From the NCBI GenBank assembly GCA_000474255.1, contig BATO01000001.1, forward strand, positions 124,001 to 188,000: DNA of 64,000 nt. Reading direction: 5' to 3'. The translations under genes were made by a program, and so were the position numbers. This DNA comes from Aquipseudomonas alcaligenes MRY13-0052 (GTDB lineage Bacteria; Pseudomonadota; Gammaproteobacteria; Pseudomonadales; Pseudomonadaceae). Below the pieces are notes generated by a model. The model did not search any database. It worked only from the letters and a program-made list of their open reading frames with translations, and had not been told where the DNA came from. The stretch's first letter is position 1, and the number at the start of each line of letters is the position of its first letter. Shown in pieces: positions 51,772 to 62,692 of this stretch.

Positions 51772-52986
51772 ATGAAATTGCCGATTTACCTGGACTACTC
51801 CGCTACCACACCGGTGGACCCTCGTGTTGCACAGAAGATGAGCGACTGCCTGCTGGTCGATGGCAACTTCGGCAACCCGGCCTCGCGTTCCCACGTGTTC
51901 GGCTGGAAGGCCGAGGAAGCGGTGGAGAATGCCCGTCGCCAGGTCGCTGAGCTGGTCAATGCCGACCCTCGCGAAATCGTCTGGACCTCCGGTGCCACTG
52001 AGTCCGACAACCTTGCCATCAAGGGTGTCGCGCACTTCTACAACACCAAGGGCAAGCACATCATCACCTCCAAGATCGAGCACAAGGCGGTCCTGGACAC
52101 CACTCGCCAGCTCGAGCGTGAAGGCTTCGAAGTCACCTACATCGAGCCGGGCGAAGACGGCCTGATCACCCCCGCGATGGTCGAAGCGGCCCTGCGCGAA
52201 GACACCATCCTGGTGTCGGTGATGCACGTGAACAACGAGATCGGCACCATCAACGACATCGCGGCCATCGGTGAACTGACCCGTGCCCGCGGCATCCTGT
52301 TCCACGTCGATGCGGCCCAGTCCACCGGCAAGGTCGAGATCGACCTGGACAAGCTGAAGGTCGACCTGATGTCCTTCTCTGCCCACAAGACCTACGGCCC
52401 CAAAGGCATCGGCGCGCTCTACGTTCGTCGCAAGCCGCGTGTGCGCCTGGAAGCCATGATGCACGGCGGTGGTCACGAGCGCGGCATGCGTTCCGGCACC
52501 CTGGCCACCCACCAGATCGTCGGCATGGGCGAAGCCTTCCACATCGCCAAGCAGGAAATGGCCTCCGAGAACCAGCGCATCAAGGCACTGGCGGACCGCT
52601 TCTGGGCTGCAGTGGATGGCATGGAAGAGCTCTACCTCAATGGCAGCGCCACTTCCCGTGTCCCGCACAACCTGAACATCAGCTTCAACTACGTCGAAGG
52701 CGAGTCGCTGATCATGGCGCTGAAGGACCTCGCGGTCTCTTCGGGTTCCGCCTGCACCTCGGCCTCTCTCGAGCCGTCCTACGTGCTGCGCGCACTGGGC
52801 CGCAACGACGAGTTGGCACACAGCTCCATTCGTTTCACCTTTGGCCGCTTCACCACCGAACAAGAAGTGGATTACGCAGCCAGCAAGGTCCGTGAAGCCG
52901 TAGACAAGCTCCGTGAATTGTCTCCCCTGTGGGACATGTACAAAGAGGGCGTCGACCTCTCGACGGTCGAATGGCAGGCGCACTGA
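51772..52986 (+). CDS. iscS: Cysteine desulfurase IscS
   Basis: PLP enzyme (404 residues) that takes sulfur from cysteine for Fe-S clusters and tRNA thiolation. The PLP Lys lies in [20 protein letters not shown]. The mobile catalytic Cys is in [20 protein letters not shown]. Other active-site pieces are [13 protein letters not shown] and [27 protein letters not shown] ribosome site precedes the ATG. iscU lies 31 bases downstream. Confidence 0.98.
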   Translation: MKLPIYLDYSATTPVDPRVAQKMSDCLLVDGNFGNPASRSHVFGWKAEEAVENARRQVAELVNADPREIVWTSGATESDNLAIKGVAHFYNTKGKHIITSKIEHKAVLDTTRQLEREGFEVTYIEPGEDGLITPAMVEAALREDTILVSVMHVNNEIGTINDIAAIGELTRARGILFHVDAAQSTGKVEIDLDKLKVDLMSFSAHKTYGPKGIGALYVRRKPRVRLEAMMHGGGHERGMRSGTLATHQIVGMGEAFHIAKQEMASENQRIKALADRFWAAVDGMEELYLNGSATSRVPHNLNISFNYVEGESLIMALKDLAVSSGSACTSASLEPSYVLRALGRNDELAHSSIRFTFGRFTTEQEVDYAASKVREAVDKLRELSPLWDMYKEGVDLSTVEWQAH

Positions 52987-53017
52987 CGCCACCCCTGATG
53001 AGTGAGGAATAAGCACC

Positions 53018-53404
53018 ATGGCATACAGCGAAAAGGTCATCGACCACTACGAAAACCCGCGCAACGTCGGCAAGCTCGACGCTGAAGATCCCGATGTCGG
53101 CACCGGCATGGTCGGCGCGCCGGCCTGCGGCGACGTGATGCGCCTGCAGATCAAGGTCAACGAGCAGGGCGTTATCGAAGACGCCAAGTTCAAGACCTAC
53201 GGTTGCGGTTCGGCCATCGCCTCCAGCTCCCTCGCCACCGAGTGGATGAAGGGCAAGACCCTGGACGAAGCCGCTGCGATCAAGAACACCACCATCGCCG
53301 AAGAACTGGCGCTGCCGCCGGTGAAGATCCACTGCTCGGTTCTGGCCGAGGACGCCATCAAGGCGGCCGTCCAGGACTACAAGCAGAAAAAGGGTCTGCT
53401 CTAA
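53018..53404 (+). CDS. iscU: Fe-S scaffold protein IscU
   Basis: The scaffold on which IscS sulfur and iron build a [2Fe-2S] cluster (128 residues). The three conserved Cys are in GAPACGDVM, KTYGCGSAIASSS and KIHCSVLAEDAI. The HscA-binding LPPVK motif precedes the third Cys. Length and sequence are typical. Confidence 0.98.
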   Translation: MAYSEKVIDHYENPRNVGKLDAEDPDVGTGMVGAPACGDVMRLQIKVNEQGVIEDAKFKTYGCGSAIASSSLATEWMKGKTLDEAAAIKNTTIAEELALPPVKIHCSVLAEDAIKAAVQDYKQKKGLL

Positions 53405-53430
53405 CCGCTCGACTGAGTTAAGGAGCCGCT

Positions 53431-53754
53431 ATGGCCATCAGCATGACTGCTTCCGCCGCCGATCACGTGCGTCGCTCCCTCGAAGGGCGCGGCAAGGGTG
53501 AGGGTATTCGCCTGGGTGTTCGCACCACCGGCTGCTCCGGCTTGGCTTATGTCCTGGAGTTCGTCGATGAAGTGGCGAGCGAGGACATGGTCTTCGAAAG
53601 CTTCGGCATGAAGGTGATCATCGATCCGAAGAGCCTGTCCTACCTCGACGGCACCGAGCTGGACTTCGTCCGCGAAGGCCTCAATGAGGGGTTCAAGTTC
53701 AACAACCCGAACGTTCGCGGCGAGTGTGGTTGCGGCGAGAGCTTCAACGTCTGA
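53431..53754 (+). CDS. iscA: Fe-S carrier protein IscA
   Basis: A-type Fe-S carrier (107 residues) passing clusters from IscU to targets. The Cys ligands are in [13 protein letters not shown] and the C-terminal CGCGESF. An AAGGAG ribosome site precedes the ATG. It stands in canonical order between iscU and hscB. Confidence 0.97.
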   Translation: MAISMTASAADHVRRSLEGRGKGEGIRLGVRTTGCSGLAYVLEFVDEVASEDMVFESFGMKVIIDPKSLSYLDGTELDFVREGLNEGFKFNNPNVRGECGCGESFNV

Positions 53755-53762
53755 GGCGTCTC

Positions 53763-54284
53763 GTGGGCACCCCCTGTCATTTCGCATTGTTTGAACTGAA
53801 GCCTGGCTTCGACCTCGATCTGGATCAGTTGGCGAGCCGCTATCGCGAGCTGGCGCGCAGCGCCCATCCGGATCGCTTCGTCGATACCTCCGAGCGCGAA
53901 CAGCGCCTGGCCGTGGAGCACGCGGCGCAGCTGAACGAGGCCTACCAGACGCTGAAGAGCGCGCCTCGTCGGGCGCGTTACCTGCTGGCGATTCGTGGCC
54001 ATGAGCTGCCCCTTGAGGCGACCGTCAAGGACCCCGAGTTCCTGTTGCAGCAGATGCAGTGGCGGGAAGAGCTGGAAGAGCTCCACGACAGTGCGGACCT
54101 ACCTGGCGTGGCTGCTTTCAAGCGGCGTCTCAAGGCAGCCCAGTCCGATCTGGATGGCGCCTTCTCCGCCTGCTGGAGCGACGATGCCCGCCGCGAGGAA
54201 GCCGAGCGCCTGGTGCGCCGCATGCAGTTCCTCGACAAGCTGACTCACGAAGTGCGCCAACTGGAAGAGCGCCTCGACGACTAA
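53763..54284 (+). CDS. hscB: J-domain co-chaperone HscB
   Basis: Co-chaperone that delivers IscU to HscA (173 residues). The J-domain holds the HPD motif at 35-37 ([11 protein letters not shown]). A C-terminal three-helix domain follows. The start is GTG at 53763, 8 bases after the iscA stop; a 13-codon extension to an upstream in-frame ATG would overlap the iscA coding end and is rejected. hscA begins 48 bases downstream. Confidence 0.95.
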   Translation: MGTPCHFALFELKPGFDLDLDQLASRYRELARSAHPDRFVDTSEREQRLAVEHAAQLNEAYQTLKSAPRRARYLLAIRGHELPLEATVKDPEFLLQQMQWREELEELHDSADLPGVAAFKRRLKAAQSDLDGAFSACWSDDARREEAERLVRRMQFLDKLTHEVRQLEERLDD

Positions 54285-54332
54285 CCCGCGCATCGCCGCA
54301 TGGACGATGGTGCGCCTGAAAATCAGACAAGC

Positions 54333-56192
54333 ATGGCCCTACTGCAGATCGCTGAACCCGGACAGAGCCCCAAACCGCACCAGCGCCGCCTGGCGGTGGG
54401 CATTGACCTGGGCACCACGAATTCCCTGGTGGCCGCTGTGCGCAGCGGTGTTTCCGCACCGCTGGCCGATGCCGATGGGCAGGTCATCATGCCGTCCGCC
54501 GTGCGCTACCATGCGGATCGCGTCGAAGTCGGCCGTTCGGCGAAGGAGGCGGCTTCCGCCGATCCGCTGAACACCGTCCTCTCGGTCAAGCGCTTCATGG
54601 GGCGCGGCCTGGAAGACGTGAAGCAACTGGGTGAGCAGCTCCCCTACCGCTTCGCCACCGGCGAGTCGCACATGCCCTTCATCGAGACCGTGCAGGGCGC
54701 CAAGAGTCCTGTGGAAGTCTCGGCCGAAATCCTCCGTGCCTTGCGCCAGCGCGCCGAAGCCACCCTGGGTGGTGAGCTGGTGGGTGCGGTGATCACCGTC
54801 CCCGCCTATTTCGACGATGCCCAGCGCCAGGCCACCAAGGACGCTGCCCGTATCGCCGGGCTCAATGTCCTGCGTCTGCTCAACGAGCCCACCGCTGCTG
54901 CCGTTGCCTACGGGCTGGATAAGCAGGCCGAAGGCGTCGTGGCCATCTATGACCTGGGGGGCGGCACGTTCGATATTTCCATCCTGCGTCTGACCCGTGG
55001 CGTCTTCGAAGTCATGGCAACCGGTGGCGACAGCGCCCTCGGCGGCGACGATTTCGACCATGCCCTGGCGGGCTGGATCGTCGAGCAGGCCGGGCTTTCC
55101 GCCGATCTTGATCCCGGTGCCCAGCGCAGCCTGCTGGAGGCCGCTTGTGCCGCAAAGGAAGCGCTGACCGCTGCCGATACGGTCGAAGTGCGTTATGCGC
55201 AGTGGTCGGGCCAGCTGACCCGTGCACGCTTCGATGAGCTGATCGAGCCCATGGTCGCTCGCAGTCTCAAGGCTTGCCGTCGCGCTGTTCGTGACGCCGG
55301 CATCGAGGTTGACGAGGTCGAGGCCGTGGTCATGGTTGGCGGCTCCACCCGTGTCCCGCGAGTGCGCGAAGCGGTCGGCGAGCTTTTCTCCCGTCCGCCC
55401 CTAACCGATATCGACCCCGACCAGGTGGTGGCCATCGGTGCCGCCGCGCAGGCGGACACCCTGGCGGGCAACAAGCGTGGCGAAGAATTGCTGCTGCTGG
55501 ACGTCATCCCGCTGTCCCTGGGGCTCGAAACCATGGGTGGGCTGATGGAGAAGGTGATTCCGCGCAATACCACCATCCCCGTCGCCCGTGCCCAGGAGTT
55601 CACCACCTACAAGGACGGCCAGACGGCCATGATGATCCACGTGCTTCAGGGTGAGCGCGAGTTGATCAAGGACTGCCGATCCCTGGCCCGTTTCGAGCTG
55701 CGTGGCATACCACCCATGGTTGCCGGTGCCGCGAAGATCCGCGTGACCTTCCAGGTGGATGCCGACGGCCTGCTGGGCGTGACGGCCAGCGAAACCGCCT
55801 CCGGCGTGGAAGCGAGCATCCAGGTCAAGCCTTCCTACGGCCTGACCGACGGTGAAATCACCCGCATGCTGCAGGACTCCTTCCAGCACGCCAACGACGA
55901 CAAGGTCGCCCGCGTGCTGCGTGAGCAGCAAGTCGATGCCCAGCGCCTGATCGAGGCGGTCCAGGCCGCGTTGCAGGCGGATGGCGACGCGCTGCTCACC
56001 GCTGAAGAGCGGATCGCCATCGACTTCCAGCTGGAGCAACTGCAGGCTCTGCTGGAGGGCACCGACGGTGCCGCCATCGAACAGCAAACCAAGCGGCTGA
56101 CCCAAGTGACCGACGCCTTCGCGGCGCGTCGCTTGGATGCCAGCGTCAAGGCTGCCCTGGCGGGGCGCCGACTGAATGAAATCGAGGAATGA
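54333..56192 (+). CDS. hscA: Hsp70-type chaperone HscA
   Basis: Fe-S specific Hsp70 (619 residues) that, with HscB, releases clusters from IscU. The nucleotide-binding domain contains [12 protein letters not shown] (about 22-33), [17 protein letters not shown] and [13 protein letters not shown]. The substrate-binding domain begins after [17 protein letters not shown]. The ATG at 54333 is the family start; one 11 codons upstream is possible. The stop lies 3 bases before fdx. Confidence 0.97.
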   Translation: MALLQIAEPGQSPKPHQRRLAVGIDLGTTNSLVAAVRSGVSAPLADADGQVIMPSAVRYHADRVEVGRSAKEAASADPLNTVLSVKRFMGRGLEDVKQLGEQLPYRFATGESHMPFIETVQGAKSPVEVSAEILRALRQRAEATLGGELVGAVITVPAYFDDAQRQATKDAARIAGLNVLRLLNEPTAAAVAYGLDKQAEGVVAIYDLGGGTFDISILRLTRGVFEVMATGGDSALGGDDFDHALAGWIVEQAGLSADLDPGAQRSLLEAACAAKEALTAADTVEVRYAQWSGQLTRARFDELIEPMVARSLKACRRAVRDAGIEVDEVEAVVMVGGSTRVPRVREAVGELFSRPPLTDIDPDQVVAIGAAAQADTLAGNKRGEELLLLDVIPLSLGLETMGGLMEKVIPRNTTIPVARAQEFTTYKDGQTAMMIHVLQGERELIKDCRSLARFELRGIPPMVAGAAKIRVTFQVDADGLLGVTASETASGVEASIQVKPSYGLTDGEITRMLQDSFQHANDDKVARVLREQQVDAQRLIEAVQAALQADGDALLTAEERIAIDFQLEQLQALLEGTDGAAIEQQTKRLTQVTDAFAARRLDASVKAALAGRRLNEIEE

Positions 56193-56195
56193 CTG

Positions 56196-56534
56196 ATGCC
56201 GCAGATCGTATTTCTGCCCAATGCCGAGCATTGCCCTGAAGGGATGGTGGTCGAGGCCCAGCCGGGCGAAACCATCATTGCGGCGGCCATGCGCAACGGC
56301 CTGGAGATCGAGCACGCCTGCGAGATGTCCTGTGCCTGCACCACCTGCCACGTCGTGATCCGCGAGGGCTTCAACACCCTCGAAGCGTCCGACGAGCTGG
56401 AAGACGACATGCTGGACAAGGCCTGGGGCCTGGAAGCCGAGTCGCGACTGTCCTGTCAGGCCGTCGTGGGGGAGGTGGATCTCGTCGTGGAGATTCCGAA
56501 GTACACTCTCAACCAGGTTTCTGAAAAGCACTGA
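56196..56534 (+). CDS. fdx: ISC-type [2Fe-2S] ferredoxin
   Basis: Electron donor for Fe-S assembly (112 residues). The cluster Cys residues lie in CEMSCACTTCHV and SRLSCQAVV, the adrenodoxin-like spacing. It is tightly packed in the operon, 3 bases after hscA and 9 before iscX. Confidence 0.97.
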   Translation: MPQIVFLPNAEHCPEGMVVEAQPGETIIAAAMRNGLEIEHACEMSCACTTCHVVIREGFNTLEASDELEDDMLDKAWGLEAESRLSCQAVVGEVDLVVEIPKYTLNQVSEKH

Positions 56535-56543
56535 GGAAACGTC

Positions 56544-56744
56544 ATGAGTCTCAAATGGGTCGATGTTCTGGAGATCGCCATCCAGCTGGCCGAGAGCAAG
56601 CCCGAGGTTGACCCGCGCTACGTCAACTTCGTCGATCTGCACAATTGGGTCGTGAGCCTGCCGGAGTTCGATGACAACAGTCAGCGCGGCGGCGAGAAGG
56701 TCCTTGAAGCCATCCAGGCGGCATGGATCGAAGAAGCCGACTGA
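56544..56744 (+). CDS. iscX: Fe-S assembly protein IscX (YfhJ)
   Basis: A small acidic winged-helix protein (66 residues) that binds IscS and tunes iron delivery. The characteristic opening LKWVDVLEIAIQLAESKPEV and the D-rich end (KVLEAIQAAWIEEAD) are present. It is the last gene of the isc operon; a terminator hairpin follows after 33 bases. Confidence 0.96.
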   Translation: MSLKWVDVLEIAIQLAESKPEVDPRYVNFVDLHNWVVSLPEFDDNSQRGGEKVLEAIQAAWIEEAD

Positions 56745-56777
56745 AGCCCGGTCTGCTGACCCTACGCATTTAACAGG

Positions 56778-56800
56778 AACCCGCGTATAATTCGCGGGTT
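56778..56800 (+). terminator. Hairpin after iscX with a TATAAT loop
   Basis: Stem AACCCGCG / CGCGGGTT with the loop TATAATT, followed by TAATTTTTC. It probably ends the isc transcript. The loop is a perfect -10 box and may start ndk transcription about 45 bases before its ATG, although no good -35 is visible. Confidence 0.7.
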
Positions 56801-56837
56801 TAATTTTTCGCTTTAATCCTGATTTCTGGAGTTTCAC

Positions 56838-57269
56838 ATGGCCGTTGAACGTACCCTTTCCATCATCAAGCCTGACGCCGTTGCCAAGAACGTAGTGGGC
56901 GAGATCGTCACCCGTTTCGAAAAAGCCGGCCTGAGCGTCGTCGCTGCCAAGATGGTTCAGCTCTCCGAGCGCGAAGCTGGCGGTTTCTACGCCGAGCACA
57001 AAGAGCGTCCCTTCTTCAAGGATCTGGTTTCCTTCATGACCTCCGGTCCGGTTGTCGTGCAGGTACTGGAAGGTGAAGGCGCCATCGCCAAGAACCGCGA
57101 ACTGATGGGCGCTACCGACCCGAAGAAAGCCGACGCCGGCACCATTCGCGCTGACTTCGCCGTTTCCATCGACGAAAACGCCGTACACGGCTCCGACTCC
57201 GAGGCTTCCGCTGCTCGCGAGATCTCCTACTTCTTCGCCGCCACCGAGGTGTGCGCTCGTATTCGCTGA
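56838..57269 (+). CDS. ndk: Nucleoside diphosphate kinase
   Basis: Transfers the gamma-phosphate between nucleoside di- and triphosphates (143 residues). The catalytic His is in [12 protein letters not shown]. The opening [20 protein letters not shown] is invariant in the family. A CTGGAG ribosome site precedes the ATG. The rlmN start is 24 bases downstream. Confidence 0.98.
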   Translation: MAVERTLSIIKPDAVAKNVVGEIVTRFEKAGLSVVAAKMVQLSEREAGGFYAEHKERPFFKDLVSFMTSGPVVVQVLEGEGAIAKNRELMGATDPKKADAGTIRADFAVSIDENAVHGSDSEASAAREISYFFAATEVCARIR

Positions 57270-57293
57270 TAGCGAAGGCACGAGGGTGAAGCC

Positions 57294-58442
57294 ATGACTG
57301 AATCAACCGGTAAAGTTAACCTGCTGGGTCTGACCCAGCCGCAACTGGAGAACTTCTTCGAGTCCATCGGGGAGAAGCGTTTCCGTGCCGGACAGGTGAT
57401 GAAATGGATTCACCACTTTGGCGTCGATGATTTCGACGCCATGAGCAATATCGGCAAGGCCCTGCGCGACAAGCTCAAGGCCTCTGCCGAAATTCGCGGC
57501 CCCGAAATCGTCAGCCAGGACATTTCCAGCGACGGCACCCGCAAGTGGGTCGTGCGTGTGGCGTCCGGCAGCTGCGTCGAGACCGTGTACATCCCGCAAG
57601 GCGGGCGCGGCACCCTCTGCGTTTCCTCCCAGGCGGGCTGCGCGCTGGATTGCAGCTTCTGCTCCACCGGCAAGCAGGGTTTCAACAGCGACCTCACCGC
57701 CGCCGAAGTCATCGGCCAGGTGTGGATCGCCAACAAGTCCTTCGGCACCGTTCCGGCCAAGATCGACCGCGCCGTCACCAACGTGGTGATGATGGGCATG
57801 GGCGAGCCGCTGCTGAATTTCGACAACGTGGTCTCCGCCATGAACATCATGATGGACGACCTCGGTTACGGCATTTCCAAGCGCAAGGTGACCCTGTCCA
57901 CCTCGGGCGTTGCGCCGATGATCGACAAGCTGGGCGAGCAGATCGACGTTTCCCTGGCGCTGTCGCTGCACGCGCCGAACGACGAATTGCGCAACAAGCT
58001 GGTGCCGATCAACAAGAAGTACCCCCTGGCGGTGGTGCTCGATGCCTGCCAACGCTACATCGCCCGACTGGGCGAGAAACGTTTCCTGACCATTGAGTAC
58101 ACCCTGCTCAAGGATGTGAACGATCAGCCTCTCCACGCTGAGCAGATGATCGCACTCCTCAAGGATTTTCCTTGCAAGATCAACCTGATTCCGTTTAATC
58201 CCTTCCCTTTCTCGGGGTACGAGCGGCCGAGCAATAACGCCATTCGCCGTTTCCAGGACATGCTCCACAAGGCCGGCCACAATGTCACCGTGCGCACCAC
58301 GCGCGGGGATGACATCGACGCTGCCTGCGGTCAACTCGTTGGCCAGGTCATGGACCGTACCCGCCGCAGCGAGCGCTACATAGCCGTCCGCCAGCTCAAT
58401 GGCGATACCGACGCGCCACAGAACGCTGCCAACCGAAATTGA
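57294..58442 (+). CDS. rlmN: Dual-specificity RNA methyltransferase RlmN
   Basis: Radical-SAM enzyme (382 residues) making 2-methyladenosine at 23S A2503 and tRNA A37. The [4Fe-4S] motif is [15 protein letters not shown]. The GEPL patch reads [10 protein letters not shown], and the C-terminal catalytic Cys is in DIDAACGQL. It follows ndk in the same unit and needs the Fe-S machinery encoded just upstream. Confidence 0.97.
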   Translation: MTESTGKVNLLGLTQPQLENFFESIGEKRFRAGQVMKWIHHFGVDDFDAMSNIGKALRDKLKASAEIRGPEIVSQDISSDGTRKWVVRVASGSCVETVYIPQGGRGTLCVSSQAGCALDCSFCSTGKQGFNSDLTAAEVIGQVWIANKSFGTVPAKIDRAVTNVVMMGMGEPLLNFDNVVSAMNIMMDDLGYGISKRKVTLSTSGVAPMIDKLGEQIDVSLALSLHAPNDELRNKLVPINKKYPLAVVLDACQRYIARLGEKRFLTIEYTLLKDVNDQPLHAEQMIALLKDFPCKINLIPFNPFPFSGYERPSNNAIRRFQDMLHKAGHNVTVRTTRGDDIDAACGQLVGQVMDRTRRSERYIAVRQLNGDTDAPQNAANRN

Positions 58443-58455
58443 AGAGAGGACACCC

Positions 58456-59211
58456 ATGACCCTGCGCCCCGCGCTGCTTCTCGTTTTCGCCAGCCTGGTG
58501 GGCTGCGTGTCCACTGGCTCCGTTGACCCGATGAAGACCGCGGAAGGCCGCGACAAGGCCCGCGACGCCTACATCCAGCTGGGCATCGGCTATCTCTCCC
58601 AAGGGGCTGCCGAGCGGGCCAAGGTGCCCCTGCGCAAGGCTCTGGAGCTCGACTCGTCCAGCGCCGACGCCAACGCTGCGCTGGCCCTGGTGTTCCAGAC
58701 CGAGATGGAGCCCAAGCTCGCCGACGAGCATTTCCGCAAGGCCCTGTCCTCGCGCACTGATTCCCGCATCCTCAATAACTACGGCGGTTTCCTCTATGAG
58801 CAGAAACGCTACGAGGAAGCCTACGAGCGCTTCGAGCAGGCCGCCGAAGACAGCCTCTATCCCGAACGCTCCCGTGTGTTCGAGAACCTCGGCCTGACCG
58901 CCCTGCGGATGAACCGCCCGGACCTGGCTAAGCAGCATTTCGACAAGTCCCTGCGCCTGAACCGCCAGCAGCCGGTTGCGCTGCTGGAGATGGCCGACCT
59001 GTCCTACGCCGAGAAGCAATACGTCCCGGCCCGCGACTACTACGACCGCTACAGCAAGATCGCCCCCCAGAGCGCCCGCAGCCTGTTGCTGGGCACTCGG
59101 CTGGCCACCGTATTCGATGATCGCGACCAGGCCGCGAGCCTGGGTCTGCAACTCAAACGACTCTATCCCGGCACGCCGGAATACCAGCAATACCTGTCGG
59201 AGCAAAGATGA
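58456..59211 (+). CDS. pilF: Type IV pilus biogenesis lipoprotein PilF (PilW)
   Basis: Outer-membrane lipoprotein (251 residues) that pilots the PilQ secretin in type IV pilus assembly. A lipoprotein signal precedes Cys17 (LLLVFASLVGCVSTGS). Six TPR-like units follow, from AYIQLGIGYLSQGAAERAKV to the end. The ATG at 58456 follows GAGAGGAC; an extension of 19 codons upstream overlaps rlmN and is rejected. The stop overlaps the next ATG by four bases. Confidence 0.94.
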   Translation: MTLRPALLLVFASLVGCVSTGSVDPMKTAEGRDKARDAYIQLGIGYLSQGAAERAKVPLRKALELDSSSADANAALALVFQTEMEPKLADEHFRKALSSRTDSRILNNYGGFLYEQKRYEEAYERFEQAAEDSLYPERSRVFENLGLTALRMNRPDLAKQHFDKSLRLNRQQPVALLEMADLSYAEKQYVPARDYYDRYSKIAPQSARSLLLGTRLATVFDDRDQAASLGLQLKRLYPGTPEYQQYLSEQR

Positions 59212-60248
59212 AAGCGTCGCAACCCGAAATTGCCGCCGCGACCCGTGCCAACCCAGGCGAGACACTGCGCCAGGCACGTGAAAGCAAGGACCTGAGCCTT
59301 GCCGAGGTCGCCCGACAGCTGAACCTGACCGAGCAGGCCCTGCGTCAGCTTGAGGCGGGCTCATTCGAGCAGTTGCCCGGCCACACCTTTGCCCGTGGCT
59401 ACATCCGTGCCTACGCCAAGCTGCTGGGTATGGACCAGGCGCGCCTGGTGACCGATTTCGACCTCTACACCGGCACCGACGCCACCGGCAGCAATGTCCA
59501 CAGCCTCGGCCGCATCGAGGAGCCCGTGCGCCTGTCGCAGAGCGTGCTGCGCTTCGTCAGCTTCGCCCTCCTGCTGGTCCTCGGCGTCATCGGTTTCCTC
59601 TGGTGGCAGGACCAGGCCGAGCGCCGTAGCGGCGAAACCGCCGACATCAGCATGGAGCACGTCGAGGTCGAAAGCGCCGACGGCACCACCCAGATCCACC
59701 CGCTGGACGAGCCCGAGGACCAGGCCGTGGCCGACGCCCAGGAGGGCGAAGACGCTGCACCGAGCGAGCTGTCCCCGGAAGTGGCCGCGCAGCCGGAAGG
59801 CACACCGCCTACCGCAGGCACCAGCCCAGCACCGGCCCAGGCCCTGCCGCTTCCCCAGGGCAGCGCACCTGCCACCAGCGCCCCGGCAGCTCCTGCCTTG
59901 TCGGCCCCCGCAGCCCCGTCCGCTCCCGTCGTCTCGGCTATGCCGGCCACTCCGACTGCTCCGTCCGCTACCGCGCCCGCTCAGGCTCCGGTAGTTGCCG
60001 CCGCAGGCCAGGGCCTGGTGCGTATCCAGTTCGTCGCCAACTGCTGGACCCAGGTGACCGATGCCGATGGCAAGGTCCTGCTCAGCGCCCTTAAGCGCAC
60101 CGGCGAGAGCGTCGAGCTGGCCGGCCGGCCGCCGTTCGAACTGCGCCTCGGCTACGCCCGTGGCGCCCAGGTCAGCTACAACGGCCAGTCCGTCGACGTA
60201 GCGCCCTACACCCACGGCGAGACTGCTCGCCTGAAGCTGGGGCAATAA
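59208..60248 (+). CDS. rodZ: RodZ-like cell-shape protein (helix-turn-helix plus membrane anchor)
   Basis: A 346-residue bitopic protein that links MreB to the envelope in rod-shaped cells. The N-terminal cytoplasmic helix-turn-helix (LRQARESKDLSLAEVARQLN, about 22-41) is of the RodZ type. One membrane span is near 112-129 (FVSFALLLVLGVIGFLWW). A Pro/Ala-rich periplasmic linker (190-265) leads to the C-terminal DUF4115 domain (IQFVANCWTQVTDADGKVLL). The start is coupled to pilF (ATGA overlap). Position just before ispG is conserved in Pseudomonas. Confidence 0.92.
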   Translation: MKASQPEIAAATRANPGETLRQARESKDLSLAEVARQLNLTEQALRQLEAGSFEQLPGHTFARGYIRAYAKLLGMDQARLVTDFDLYTGTDATGSNVHSLGRIEEPVRLSQSVLRFVSFALLLVLGVIGFLWWQDQAERRSGETADISMEHVEVESADGTTQIHPLDEPEDQAVADAQEGEDAAPSELSPEVAAQPEGTPPTAGTSPAPAQALPLPQGSAPATSAPAAPALSAPAAPSAPVVSAMPATPTAPSATAPAQAPVVAAAGQGLVRIQFVANCWTQVTDADGKVLLSALKRTGESVELAGRPPFELRLGYARGAQVSYNGQSVDVAPYTHGETARLKLGQ

Positions 60249-60251
60249 GCC

Positions 60252-61364
60252 ATGCATTGTGAATCCCCGATCAAACGCCGCCAGTCCCGCAAGATCTGGG
60301 TCGGCTCGGTACCGGTGGGCGGTGATGCCCCCATCGCCGTGCAGAGCATGACCAACACCGATACCTGCGACGTGGCTGCCACCGTTGGCCAGATCCGTCG
60401 CCTGGAAGAAGCCGGCGCCGACATCGTCCGCGTTTCGGTACCGGACATGGACGCCGCCGAGGCCTTCGGCAAGATCAAGAAACTGGTCAACGTACCCCTG
60501 GTCGCCGACATCCACTTCGACTACACCATCGCCCTGCGCGTGGCGGAGCTGGGCGTCGACTGCCTGCGCATCAACCCGGGCAACATCGGTCGCGAAGACC
60601 GTGTGCGCGCCGTGGTCGATGCCGCCCGTGACCGAGGCATCCCGATCCGCATCGGCGTCAACGCCGGCTCGCTGGAGAAGGACCTGCAGAAGAAATACGG
60701 CGAACCCACCCCGCAAGCCCTGGTGGAGTCCGCGCTGCGCCATGTCGAGCACCTGGATCGCCTGGACTTCCAGGACTTCAAGGTCAGCGTCAAGGCGTCC
60801 GATGTGTTCATGGCGGTGGAAGCCTACCGCCTGCTGGCCACGCAGATCGTCCAGCCGCTGCACCTGGGCATCACCGAAGCCGGCGGCCTGCGCTCCGGCA
60901 CCGTGAAGTCCGCCGTGGGCCTGGGCATGCTGCTCGCCGACGGGATTGGCGATACCATCCGCATCTCGCTGGCGGCCGACCCGGTCGAAGAGATCAAGGT
61001 CGGTTACGACATCCTCAAGTCCCTGCGCCTGCGCTCCCGTGGCATCAACTTCATCGCCTGCCCGAGCTGCTCGCGGCAGAACTTCGATGTGGTCAAGACC
61101 ATGAACGAGCTGGAAGGGCGCCTTGAGGACCTGCTGGTTCCGCTGGACGTCGCGGTCATCGGCTGCGTGGTCAACGGTCCCGGCGAAGCCAAGGAAGCCC
61201 ATGTGGGGCTGACCGGCGGCACGCCGAACAACCTGATCTACATCGACGGCAAGCCGGCGCAGAAGCTGAACAATGACAACCTGGTGGATGAGCTGGAAAA
61301 GCTGATCCGTCGCAAAGCGGCCGAAAAGGTCGAGGCTGACGCGGCCGTCATCGCCCGCAGCTGA
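60252..61364 (+). CDS. ispG: 4-hydroxy-3-methylbut-2-enyl diphosphate synthase
   Basis: Fe-S enzyme of the non-mevalonate isoprenoid pathway, converting MEcPP to HMBPP (370 residues). The cluster ligands are in CPSCSRQNF and [14 protein letters not shown], and the TIM-barrel start includes [12 protein letters not shown]. It lies 3 bases after rodZ. hisS follows 13 bases downstream. It depends on the isc operon upstream. Confidence 0.97.
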   Translation: MHCESPIKRRQSRKIWVGSVPVGGDAPIAVQSMTNTDTCDVAATVGQIRRLEEAGADIVRVSVPDMDAAEAFGKIKKLVNVPLVADIHFDYTIALRVAELGVDCLRINPGNIGREDRVRAVVDAARDRGIPIRIGVNAGSLEKDLQKKYGEPTPQALVESALRHVEHLDRLDFQDFKVSVKASDVFMAVEAYRLLATQIVQPLHLGITEAGGLRSGTVKSAVGLGMLLADGIGDTIRISLAADPVEEIKVGYDILKSLRLRSRGINFIACPSCSRQNFDVVKTMNELEGRLEDLLVPLDVAVIGCVVNGPGEAKEAHVGLTGGTPNNLIYIDGKPAQKLNNDNLVDELEKLIRRKAAEKVEADAAVIARS

Positions 61365-61377
61365 TTAAGGATTCCGA

Positions 61378-62667
61378 GTGAGCAAGACGCTGCAAGCCAT
61401 CCGTGGCATGAACGACATCCTGCCGGAGCAGACCCCTGCCTGGCGGTATCTGGAACGCACCCTGGCAGACCTGCTGGACAGCTACGGCTACCGTGAAGTC
61501 CGCCTGCCGATCCTCGAGTTCACCGAACTCTTCGCCCGCGGCATCGGCGAAGGCACCGATGTGGTCGACAAGGAGATGTACACCTTCCTCGACCGCAACG
61601 AAGAATCCCTGACCCTGCGCCCCGAAGGCACCGCGGGCTGCGTGCGTGCGGTGCTTGAGCACGGCATGACCGGCGGCGGCCAGGTGCAGAAGCTCTGGTA
61701 CGCGGGCCCGATGTTCCGCTACGAGAAGCCGCAGAAAGGCCGTTATCGCCAGTTCCACCAGATCGGCGTGGAAGTCTTCAACCTGCCCGGCCCGGACATC
61801 GACGCCGAGCTGATCGTGCTCACCTGGCGCCTGTGGAAGAAGCTCGGCCTCGGCGACGCCGTGACCCTGCAGCTCAACAGCCTGGGTTCCAGCGAGGCGC
61901 GTGTCGCCTACCGCGAGGCCCTGGTGACCTACCTGCAGGAGCGCTTCGACCGTCTCGACGAAGACAGCCAGCGCCGCATGACCACCAACCCGCTGCGCAT
62001 CCTCGACAGCAAGGTGCCGGAAACCCAGGCCCTGCTCGTCGACGCCCCGCGCCTGCACGACTACCTGGACGCCGAGTCCGTGGCCCACTTCGAAGGCCTC
62101 AAGGCGCGTCTCGACGCAGTCGGCATCCGCTACGAGATCAACCAGAAGCTGGTGCGCGGGCTGGACTACTACAGCCGCACCGCCTTCGAATGGGTCACCG
62201 ACAAGCTCGGCTCCCAGGGCACCGTCTGCGGCGGTGGTCGCTATGACGGCCTGATCACCCAGTTCGGCGGCAAGCCGACCCCGGGTGTTGGCTTCGCCAT
62301 GGGCGTCGAGCGCCTGGTGCTGCTGCTGGAAACCCTGGAGCTGATCCCCGCCGAGCTCAACGCCCCGGCGCATGCCTTCATCTGCGCATTCGGCGAGCCT
62401 GCCGAACTCGCGGCCCTGGCGCTGGCCGAGCAGCTGCGCGACGCCGTTCCCGGCCTGCGCCTGCTGGTCAACTCCGGTGCTGGCAGCTTCAAGAGCCAGT
62501 TCAAGAAAGCCGACAAGAGCGGCGCGCGCTTCGCCCTGATCCTGGGTGAGGACGAACTGGCCAACCGCGTGGTAGGTTTCAAACCCCTGCGCGACGACAG
62601 CGAACAACAGAACATCGCCTGGGACGCTCTCGCAGAGCGCCTGGCGGCCTGCATCGATCAGGCTTGA
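61378..62667 (+). CDS. hisS: Histidyl-tRNA synthetase
   Basis: Class II synthetase charging tRNA-His (429 residues). Motif 2 is in [20 protein letters not shown]. The histidine-specific stretches are [16 protein letters not shown] and [14 protein letters not shown]. The C-terminal anticodon domain is complete. The start is GTG at 61378 ([15 protein letters not shown]), 13 bases after ispG, with AAGGATT before it. Confidence 0.97.
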   Translation: MSKTLQAIRGMNDILPEQTPAWRYLERTLADLLDSYGYREVRLPILEFTELFARGIGEGTDVVDKEMYTFLDRNEESLTLRPEGTAGCVRAVLEHGMTGGGQVQKLWYAGPMFRYEKPQKGRYRQFHQIGVEVFNLPGPDIDAELIVLTWRLWKKLGLGDAVTLQLNSLGSSEARVAYREALVTYLQERFDRLDEDSQRRMTTNPLRILDSKVPETQALLVDAPRLHDYLDAESVAHFEGLKARLDAVGIRYEINQKLVRGLDYYSRTAFEWVTDKLGSQGTVCGGGRYDGLITQFGGKPTPGVGFAMGVERLVLLLETLELIPAELNAPAHAFICAFGEPAELAALALAEQLRDAVPGLRLLVNSGAGSFKSQFKKADKSGARFALILGEDELANRVVGFKPLRDDSEQQNIAWDALAERLAACIDQA

Positions 62668-62692
62668 GCCTTTAGAACATAGGAGTATTGGG

